DNA of 42,571 nucleotides, taken from assembly GCA_947476045.1 (NCBI GenBank), contig CANJNZ010000039.1, positions 1-42,571 of the forward strand, written 5' to 3'. The notes below the pieces were generated by a model. It made no database searches, had not been told where the DNA came from, and was given only the letters and a program-made list of their open reading frames with translations. Below are positions 24,764 to 31,694 of this stretch, in pieces. The DNA is from Chthoniobacteraceae bacterium. GTDB taxonomy: Bacteria > Verrucomicrobiota > Verrucomicrobiia > Chthoniobacterales > Chthoniobacteraceae. The translations under genes and the position numbers were made by a program. How positions within the stretch are numbered: the stretch's first letter is position 1; each line of letters starts with the position of its first letter.

Positions 24764-27700
24764 TTAAGGCTTTTTGGATTTCTCCGCGATCACTCGATAG
24801 TAGGTCTCGACTGCTTCGCGATACTCTTCAGCAACTGGCTGCGAGAGCCCTTTGTTGATATCTTCCGCGAGTTTCGGTGGCAGCTTGCCCCAACCACCTT
24901 TTTTTAATTCGGCCAGTTCAGGCACGGCTCCGGAAGGTCCACCCGTAGGTGAACCTGCCCCGCCTTTTGACTCTGCCATCTGACTCATCTTTGGCGGCAT
25001 TCCTGTGAATGGCCCGGGCATGGGTGGAGTGCGCGCAAGACGAGCTTGCGCCATCGCAGCTTGTGCCATCGCAGCCATTGGACTTGGTGGTCCGGGCGGT
25101 CCCGGTGGTCCCGGTGGTCCCGGTGGTCCGGGTGGTCCGGGTGGTCCGGGCGGTCCGGGTGGTCCGGGCGGTCCGGGCGGTCCGGGCGGTCCGGGTGGTC
25201 CGGGCGGTCCGGGTGGTCCGGGTGGTCCGGGTGGTCCGGGTGGTCCGGGTGGTCCGGGTGGTCCGGGTGGTCCGGGCGGTCCGGGTGGTCCGGGAGGTCC
25301 GGGTGGTGCCGGAGGTCCGGGCGGCATAGGTGCGGCAGGAGTTGCAGGCGAAGTTGGTGGGGCATTCTGTGCTAGTGCCGGAGCTGCCTGCGCCTTGATT
25401 TGCTCAGCAAGCGCATCAAGCGCACGCGCCATTTGCTTTTGCTGTGCAGAGCTTGGCGGTGGCGGCGCACTTGGGCTGCCGGGTTTCGGAGGGCCGCCTG
25501 CACCTGGCTTAGGAGGACCGCCTCCGGGTTTCGGTGGGCCACCACCTGGTTTCGGCGGACCGCCGCCTGGTTTGCCGCCTTTCCCTTCTTTTGGAGGGCC
25601 ACCTTTGCCATCTTTCGGAGGACCACCCTTACCATCTTTTGGCGGACCACCTTTGGCGTCCTTAGGTGGGCCACCTTTGCTATCTTTCGGCGGGCCGCCT
25701 TTGGAATCCTTTGGATCGGATGGTTTCGGCGGTTGAGTAGCGGCCTTTAAAGCTTCGGCGTTTTTCGCGAGTTCCTTGTTCGCCTGATCGACGGGAGCCT
25801 TAGCATCCTCGGCCTTCTTGGCCTGTTGCAACGCCTGATCCGCTTTCGGGACATCCTGCTTGGCTGTCTTGTCGATCTGCGCTGCGAGTTCTTTCAGCTT
25901 CTCGCTGTTTGCCTGGTTCTCCAGCCGCTTCTGGTGATCGGCGGCGCGATCCACGTCCTTGGCCGCGTCCTTGGCGTTTTGCTCGATAGGTTTCTGGTCG
26001 TTCATGACCATCGCCATGTTGCGGTTCTCCGGCGGTTTCTCGGGCAGCTTCGCCAGCGCCTGCGCCTGCTCGGCAAACAAACGCGCAGCTGCCTCCGCTT
26101 GTTGCGCGGCCTGAATGGCCTCACGACCTTTTTTCTCAGCTAGCGTCGTCTGCGCAAGCACTTGCTGGAAAATAGGCTGCTGCGCACCGGCTTTGGCAGC
26201 TTCCGGTCGTGCGTGCTCCGCAGCAACTGCCATGAGATTACGCGCCTGATCTTCCGGCCCGATAAACGCGTTTACCTTGGTGCTAAAAGTCTGCGCTTCC
26301 TTCAACACATCTTCCAGCTTTTTGGCTGTCTCCAGCCGCTGCGCCGCCTCCACGAGGAGATCTACAAATGGCACCGCAGCAGCACCCTTATCGACAGCCA
26401 GCTTCGCGCTGGTGATCTCCGCTGCAATCGCTGTCTGATCGGTAGCCTCCTTGTTGGCATCCATCGCAACCTTGGCTTCGCGAGCAAGTGCTGCCGCAAG
26501 TCGCGCCGCCTCCAGCGGTGTGAGCTTGGCTCTCGTATCCTTTTCCTTGTTCGCAAGATCATTGACCTTGTTCAGCACCTCTGCCTGCTTCGCCTTGGCC
26601 TTGTCGATTTTGTCCTTAGCAGTCTCCAGCGAATTATCGGCGATATCCTTGAGTTCCTCACGCATCTTGTCGTTCGCGTCCTCGGTGAGTTTCTTCTCCA
26701 AATCCTTGAGCTGATCCTCGGCTGATTTTTCCGAAATTTCCGCGAGCTCGCTGGCATTTTTCTCCCGATCATCGAGATCTTCTTTAATTCCCAAGTCCGC
26801 CTCCCGCTTCAGCAATTCATCGCGTGTCTTTGAAACATCCTTCCCCTGCTCCAGTGCTGTGTAATGCGCCGCAATCAGATTCAGTGCATCCACAATTTTC
26901 TGTTCCTGATCGATGGCGCTATCGAGATCGGTTTTCTGCTGCGTCGCCAGTTCGCTCTCGGTTGCTTTGCGCAATTCCTCGGCAGCTCGCGGCGGGGGCT
27001 CTTTGAGCATCGCGAGCATGTCATCGGCATCGCGCATCCGATCACGACCGTCTTTTTTCAACATGTTCTGCTCATTCGCCTCGGCGCGGATGAGATCCTT
27101 GAGAGACTCGATGCGAAGATTAATCGCCTGCTGACGCGCAAGCTGAGGCAGCGCCTCGATTTTGTTATCCTCAGGTTTTGCATCAACCGCCTTGGCAGAG
27201 TGCCCGGTGGTCACCATTTTAAGTTCGGCTTCCTCTTTCGCAATGCTGAGGGCCATGTCGCTAATTTTTGGCGTAAGATTCGCGAGACTTTTCCGCGCTT
27301 CCTCGACGGGTTTTTGCAGCATCGCGAGCGCAGTCTTCAGTTTTGCAGACACCGCTTCCACGTCACCCCTCATGCTTTCTGGCGGACGTGCGAGATTTTT
27401 TCTGGCCGCCATTTCCTTGCTGAGTGCATCGAGCGAAGGCGTGCCCGGGATGCCGCCCATATAGGAAACCAAATCGCTAACCGCTGCTGCTGCCGCCTCG
27501 TTTTTGAGACCTAGACGGTTGAGTTGTGCTGGCATCATGTAGATACGCGTAAGAACCCACCCCCAGTCGCGCGGCGCCGAAGTCCGGGCCTGAGGTGCAC
27601 GCACTTCCCAACGCTCGATGTTGTTCAGAGCAGCGAGCCCGTCCACAAGCTCTTGTAAATTATGCGCGACCTCCAGGAGACGCAGGCTTTGATCGAGTTC

Positions 27701-30427
27701 ATCAAGTCGGGCTGCGGTTTTTTCCGGACCTTCGCTGGTGGAAAGAGTATGAGTGTATTGCAAAGCAACGGTTGCGCGACGCAGGTCAGCAACGTAGCCG
27801 TTGTCGGCAACTGCACGCACTTCTTCGAAATCCCCGCTCGCTTTTAAAACATCTGCCTGCGCCGCCCATCGCGCATGAATCAACGAAGCGCGGTCCTCGG
27901 CGGAGAGTTTTTCCATTTTCTCCAGCGTGGCCTGCTCATCAATCAGGCGACTGATACATCCAGAAATTGGGCCGAGCGCGTCCATGAGATAGCGATGGGT
28001 GCCTGCCGTAAGCTCCGGATCCTGAATGAGTCTGTCGTAGCCGCGCGGTGAAAGAATCTGCGCGGCACTCGCGAGATGAATTCGCTCATCAATACCATTG
28101 CCCTGAGTAATGCCGGTGACATGCGCATGAATGGCGTCCCGGATTTCCTTCAACTGCTGCTGCGTGTTGATTTTTGTAAGTTCGGCAAGTTTAGTTTCCA
28201 GATTCTCGCGCTCCCCGATGAAAAAGCCGCCGTTCAACCGGTCCCCGATTTCAGCCCTCGGCCCGCCGCCCGCTTTGATCGCAAGCATGATACTGTCAAA
28301 ACTCTTCGTCAGATTGAGCACGGTGCGGAGACGTGTTGCCAGACGCGCGAATTCTTCCTCCGTAGTGCTGATGGGAATGATCTGGCCGATGCGATCCAAT
28401 TCCTCGCGCAGGAACAATCCGAGTTCGGCGATGCTGTCGATCTGCTCGGCGCATACATTGATGCGGCAGGCATTGAGCGCCTGTGTGGTGAGTGTGGTCA
28501 GGCGCGCAGTGGCTTCGTGGATATTCCGCATGAGCTCGCGCTGCCCAGTTGCGGTGGGATTAGAAACGAGGATTTCAAAGGCTCTCCGGATGTGCTGCGC
28601 CTCGCCGCTATGAATGCGCGCAAGAGCGCGTCCGAGTAAAACGAGGTCGCTGCTTTCATGATTTGCAGGAGCATCGTGGAGCGGCGCATGGATTGCGGTC
28701 CAAGCCTGAACGAGCTTTGCATCGTAGGCTGCGTAGGCCGTGGCCACGGCAGTCAACATCTGCTTGCGCGCCGGATCTCCCTCCTCGGACTGATCAAATT
28801 TAAAACGGGCGAGACGGCACGCTTCGCCCAGAGCCGTGCCTGCGGCACCGAGGCCTTTCACTGCCTCGAGAAGCGCTTTGCGGCTCTCCAGCATCGTGAG
28901 TCGCTTGATGTCAAAACCCTCCGCGACGACCATAATCTGTAAAGCACGCGTCTCGGCTTTGCCGCCCTTGAGGTCGGTGACGATCAGCTTCGTCGTAATC
29001 ATATCCGCCGCCTTCACGCCCTCCGTGGAAAGATCCCAGTCACGCTCCACGCGCACCTTTTCCCCGCCTTCGTGCTTCATCTCCAATTCCTTCCATGGAC
29101 CGTCATTGATTTTTAATACCTGCACGACTTTGGCGATGCCGATGTCGTCGCTGGCATTGACGATGAGCTTCACAAGTTCGTTCGATGGGGAAACCATATC
29201 TTTCTGCGGTTCCTCAAAATCAATCGTGGGAAGCAGATCAGGCACAGAACGTAGTTCGTATTCCGGGCTGAACTTGTTTTCGAATTCAGTCTTCGCCGCA
29301 ATCAGATGGACCCGATAGCTTCCAGAGCTGCTTAGCGCGATGCGCGCGCTCAACCGCCCGTCCGGCAACTGCACCAGAGGAATCTCCTTCATCGCCTTCC
29401 CTTGGTCCACTCGCAGCGAACCGCTCTTCACAGGCTGATTCGCCGTGATCTTTAGTTCCACTTCCGTCCCCTCCCAAGCAGTCAGATTGCCCTGCTCTTC
29501 CTTCGCGACCTTGTCAGGAAATTTCGTGTAGGCTGGGTAGTGATAGATCTTTTCGAAAGCCACTTCGTGGGGTCGCGCTACAGCCGTGATCTCGTAGTAT
29601 TTTGTGCGTCCGTCCCCGGCTTGCATTCGATACCGCACGTTTTCACGCCCGACCTGAATCGTCGTGGTGAAGCGATTATTCGGCAGCGGCATCATGTCTG
29701 AAATACGACGCCCCTCCAATTCGCTCAGCGTCTCCACTTTCGCGCTTTTGGTGATCTCCCCTCGTAGTTCAACCACCACACGCACAGCGTCACCATGTGC
29801 CACCATTTGATCGCCATTGGCAGGCTCGACGAGGACAAGCTGTGTGCTCGAAACATTTTCAAAGTTTCCCCCGGGCATCAGCGCTCGAAGCAACAACGTC
29901 TTGAAGCGAAACCCGCTAAGCACCATGAGCACGAGCACCGCCGCTGCGATGACGACTGCCACGCTGATGTAGCGTTTGATCAGCGCCACCGGCAGCAGTG
30001 ATTTGATTTCCAGACTCTCCATCCGCGAGGAAACATCCGTCTGCAACAGGCCGCGGAATTGCTCTGAATCAAGCACGCCTCCCTCGGTCTGGCCCAGTTC
30101 GACGGCTGAAAGCAAATCCTCGCGCAACTTCGGCTCGGCGTGTTCCACCAATCGTGCAATCTGACGCTCGTTCGGTTCATGCAGGAGTTGGCGTAGACAC
30201 TGCCTCCATGCAATAAAGAGCACCGCTGAATATGCGCCAATGCTAAGCACCCACCGCAGCCAATCCGCCATCAATGGAATGAAGTAATCCAGCGCAGCCA
30301 CCACGATCATCGTGGCAAACAACATCGCCACTGCCGCGAAAACACCGCGCACAATAATAAGACTTCGACGACGACGCGCAAACGCCTGAAGCTTTTGTAA
30401 AATCAGAGGATCAAGGCCAGCGCTCAT
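24764..30427 (-). CDS. Giant DUF4175-like membrane protein, copy 3 (1887 aa, collagen-like GPP tract)
   Basis: First of the three giants in transcription order. It has the same plan: cytosolic start MSAGLDPLILQKLQAF, helices at about 26-46, 56-75 and 153-171, Ig-like segments (QVGRENVRYRMQAGDGRTKY), a long helical region with the shared block LIRAEANEQNMLKKDGRDRM (about 1106-1126), and Lys/Ala/Glu coiled-coil stretches. The C-terminal zone has GGPPKDxK heptapeptide repeats (about 1569-1625), GGGPPKP repeats, an Ala/Gln stretch, about 26 Gly-Pro-Pro triplets (about 1700-1780) and the conserved end YYRVIAEKSKKP. In the Ig-like region it is closer to copy 2 than to copy 1 (both share MMPLPNNRFTTTIQVGRENV). 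ATG 30427 is chosen by alignment with the other copies. It lies 135 bp downstream of the cyclase-fold gene. Confidence 0.86.
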   Translation of the reverse strand: MSAGLDPLILQKLQAFARRRRSLIIVRGVFAAVAMLFATMIVVAALDYFIPLMADWLRWVLSIGAYSAVLFIAWRQCLRQLLHEPNERQIARLVEHAEPKLREDLLSAVELGQTEGGVLDSEQFRGLLQTDVSSRMESLEIKSLLPVALIKRYISVAVVIAAAVLVLMVLSGFRFKTLLLRALMPGGNFENVSSTQLVLVEPANGDQMVAHGDAVRVVVELRGEITKSAKVETLSELEGRRISDMMPLPNNRFTTTIQVGRENVRYRMQAGDGRTKYYEITAVARPHEVAFEKIYHYPAYTKFPDKVAKEEQGNLTAWEGTEVELKITANQPVKSGSLRVDQGKAMKEIPLVQLPDGRLSARIALSSSGSYRVHLIAAKTEFENKFSPEYELRSVPDLLPTIDFEEPQKDMVSPSNELVKLIVNASDDIGIAKVVQVLKINDGPWKELEMKHEGGEKVRVERDWDLSTEGVKAADMITTKLIVTDLKGGKAETRALQIMVVAEGFDIKRLTMLESRKALLEAVKGLGAAGTALGEACRLARFKFDQSEEGDPARKQMLTAVATAYAAYDAKLVQAWTAIHAPLHDAPANHESSDLVLLGRALARIHSGEAQHIRRAFEILVSNPTATGQRELMRNIHEATARLTTLTTQALNACRINVCAEQIDSIAELGLFLREELDRIGQIIPISTTEEEFARLATRLRTVLNLTKSFDSIMLAIKAGGGPRAEIGDRLNGGFFIGERENLETKLAELTKINTQQQLKEIRDAIHAHVTGITQGNGIDERIHLASAAQILSPRGYDRLIQDPELTAGTHRYLMDALGPISGCISRLIDEQATLEKMEKLSAEDRASLIHARWAAQADVLKASGDFEEVRAVADNGYVADLRRATVALQYTHTLSTSEGPEKTAARLDELDQSLRLLEVAHNLQELVDGLAALNNIERWEVRAPQARTSAPRDWGWVLTRIYMMPAQLNRLGLKNEAAAAAVSDLVSYMGGIPGTPSLDALSKEMAARKNLARPPESMRGDVEAVSAKLKTALAMLQKPVEEARKSLANLTPKISDMALSIAKEEAELKMVTTGHSAKAVDAKPEDNKIEALPQLARQQAINLRIESLKDLIRAEANEQNMLKKDGRDRMRDADDMLAMLKEPPPRAAEELRKATESELATQQKTDLDSAIDQEQKIVDALNLIAAHYTALEQGKDVSKTRDELLKREADLGIKEDLDDREKNASELAEISEKSAEDQLKDLEKKLTEDANDKMREELKDIADNSLETAKDKIDKAKAKQAEVLNKVNDLANKEKDTRAKLTPLEAARLAAALAREAKVAMDANKEATDQTAIAAEITSAKLAVDKGAAAVPFVDLLVEAAQRLETAKKLEDVLKEAQTFSTKVNAFIGPEDQARNLMAVAAEHARPEAAKAGAQQPIFQQVLAQTTLAEKKGREAIQAAQQAEAAARLFAEQAQALAKLPEKPPENRNMAMVMNDQKPIEQNAKDAAKDVDRAADHQKRLENQANSEKLKELAAQIDKTAKQDVPKADQALQQAKKAEDAKAPVDQANKELAKNAEALKAATQPPKPSDPKDSKGGPPKDSKGGPPKDAKGGPPKDGKGGPPKDGKGGPPKEGKGGKPGGGPPKPGGGPPKPGGGPPKPGAGGPPKPGSPSAPPPPSSAQQKQMARALDALAEQIKAQAAPALAQNAPPTSPATPAAPMPPGPPAPPGPPGPPGPPGPPGPPGPPGPPGPPGPPGPPGPPGPPGPPGPPGPPGPPGPPGPPGPPGPPGPPGPPGPPGPPSPMAAMAQAAMAQARLARTPPMPGPFTGMPPKMSQMAESKGGAGSPTGGPSGAVPELAELKKGGWGKLPPKLAEDINKGLSQPVAEEYREAVETYYRVIAEKSKKP
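25086..25328 (-). repeat. Collagen-like Gly-Pro-Pro minisatellite, about 26 units of 9 bp, in giant gene 3
   Basis: Some 26 consecutive nonamers (25086-25319) encode Gly-Pro-Pro with glycine as GGA throughout and Pro codons varying only at the third base. One Ala interruption lies near the 5' end of the coding tract, and a last degenerate unit (25320-25328) encodes Met-Pro-Pro. Unit sequence is the same as in giant gene 2. Confidence 0.92.
25480..25710 (-). repeat. GGPPKDxK and GGGPPKP tandem repeats in giant gene 3
   Basis: About six units of a 21-bp repeat encode Gly-Gly-Pro-Pro-Lys-Asp/Glu-x-Lys-type heptads (x = Ser, Ala or Gly), followed by four units of a Gly-Pro-Pro-Lys-Pro-Gly-Gly type. 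The result is a strongly basic, Pro/Gly-rich linker that corresponds in position to the SGEPK repeat of copy 2. Confidence 0.85.
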
Positions 30428-30562
30428 GAGATGAAGGTGTGTGAGAAGGTTAGCACAGTGCAAGGACTTGAATCATACATAAAACTTAGCTGGTTTCGCC
30501 CTAGCTACGATGCGAAATGCCTTCCGCCGTGTGAAAATAATCCGACGATACACCTGCCCGAA

Positions 30563-31636
30563 CTAGCGCTGATAAATGGGAAGAAAGTGGTTCTTTACCG
30601 CCAAGGCAAGGACGGCCATTGATGCCGTATAGACTTTGCCTGCACCTTCGTCTTCTCCCTCAAATGAACCATCTGGCTTCTGCTTTGGCAGGAGAATTTC
30701 TGGAACAATACGCTTCGATGCCTCGGCATATTTTCCTCCACGTTGATACATTCCCTGCGCGTAGTAGTAGATGGAGTAAAAAGGATGCGCCGCCTTGCTG
30801 ATGTCCTCTTTCAGAAGGTGATTGCCGGCAGCAATCGTCTCCTTGTCTTCATAGCGCCCCGCGACCTGAATCGCGAGCAGGCCCTCGGCAGTGGTGGAAG
30901 TTGTGGTAGCAGGAGCCGAGTAGCCGAAACCGCCAGCAGGTGGATTCGAGTTGGGAATCGGCATATACATCCGCTTGATGTAGCCTACGGCGTTATCGAT
31001 GGCCTCCTTGGGCACCTCGATGCCGGCGTTTTGCGCAGCGCGTAAAGCCATGGCCTGCCAGCAGGTGACCGACATATCCGCGCCCTGACTGTCCGGCTCA
31101 TAAAGCCAGCCTCCAGTGCTGGTCGGGTCTTTACGCACCGACTGCGCACGCAGAATCAGACGAATGCCGAGTTTTAGTTTTTCGCGGATGATTGCATCCT
31201 GCTTATCGTCCATGCCCATGCCTGCCATCTCGGCGAGCATGAGTGTGGTGATGCCGTGGCCATACATGCGGGAGTTGTCCACTTTTCCGAAATACCCCTC
31301 TTTCGTCTGGTTTTCAGGCAACAGGATGAAATCGATCCCTTTGCGCATCGCAACTCCCTCCGGTGAGGGATCCGCAGGCTGGTGCCCGCAGGCAGCGAGC
31401 GCCAGCACGGAGAGTGATGTCATCGCAATGGGAAACTGGGCCCCAAAATCGCCTTTGGGCTTTTGCTGGGCTATCAGAAAACTACTCGCCATCTTCAGTG
31501 AGGCATCAATCTTCGGGTTTGCCGTCTGGGCTGTAGCCATGGAAGGCAGCAATGTGAGGCCTATCGCCAGCGCGCCAACAAAACGGCAACCGCGGTTCGT
31601 GAAGAAAGAAGAAGTGATGATTGGAGTCTTGAACAT
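30563..31636 (-). CDS. Secreted squalene-cyclase/prenyltransferase-fold repeat protein
   Basis: The 357-residue protein starts with a signal peptide (FVGALAIGLTLLPSMATAQ, likely cleaved after ATA near residue 36). The mature part is an alpha/alpha-barrel of the prenyltransferase/squalene-oxidase repeat type. Repeat signatures include ASSFLIAQQKPKGDFG, GIDFILLPENQTKEGYFG, SVTCWQAMALRAAQNAG, TTAEGLLAIQVAGRY and KQKPDGSFEG...YTASMAVLALAV. The Asp-rich DXDD motif of true squalene-hopene cyclases is absent, so terpene cyclisation is unlikely. The end (LAVKNHFLPIYQR) is, as I recall, usual for planctomycete and verrucomicrobial members of this family. It sits between the vWA genes and the giants, suggesting a structural or protein-binding role in the same envelope system. 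Confidence 0.82.
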   Translation of the reverse strand: MFKTPIITSSFFTNRGCRFVGALAIGLTLLPSMATAQTANPKIDASLKMASSFLIAQQKPKGDFGAQFPIAMTSLSVLALAACGHQPADPSPEGVAMRKGIDFILLPENQTKEGYFGKVDNSRMYGHGITTLMLAEMAGMGMDDKQDAIIREKLKLGIRLILRAQSVRKDPTSTGGWLYEPDSQGADMSVTCWQAMALRAAQNAGIEVPKEAIDNAVGYIKRMYMPIPNSNPPAGGFGYSAPATTTSTTAEGLLAIQVAGRYEDKETIAAGNHLLKEDISKAAHPFYSIYYYAQGMYQRGGKYAEASKRIVPEILLPKQKPDGSFEGEDEGAGKVYTASMAVLALAVKNHFLPIYQR

Positions 31637-31640
31637 GTTT

Positions 31641-31694
31641 TTAGGATTTCTCCGCTATGATGCGGTAGTTGGTCTCGACTGATTCACGATAGTT
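31641..31694 (-). pseudogene. Remnant of the 3' end of a fourth giant gene
   Basis: The minus strand here encodes NYRESVETNYRIIAEKS followed by TAA. This matches the conserved C-terminus of the giants (EYREAVETYYRVIAEKSKK). At DNA level about 40 of 49 bases match giant gene 3 without gaps. The fragment has no start or upstream domain: it begins one base inside the stop codon of the upstream vWA gene and in another frame. It is therefore a relic of a deleted or rearranged fourth copy. Confidence 0.8.

Noticed and set aside
19101-25328. CRISPR-like array, suggested by many short regular repeats
   Set aside because: The 9-bp units are contiguous without unique spacers and stay in frame within coding sequence.
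25005-25736. Plus-strand 243-codon Gly-Gly-Pro-rich frame across giant gene 3
   Set aside because: It mirrors the collagen-like and GGPPKD repeats on the other strand and has no independent domain or start signal.
30563-31636. Squalene-hopene cyclase for hopanoid synthesis
   Set aside because: It is only 357 residues, has a signal peptide, and lacks the DXDD catalytic motif; only the barrel-repeat fold is shared.
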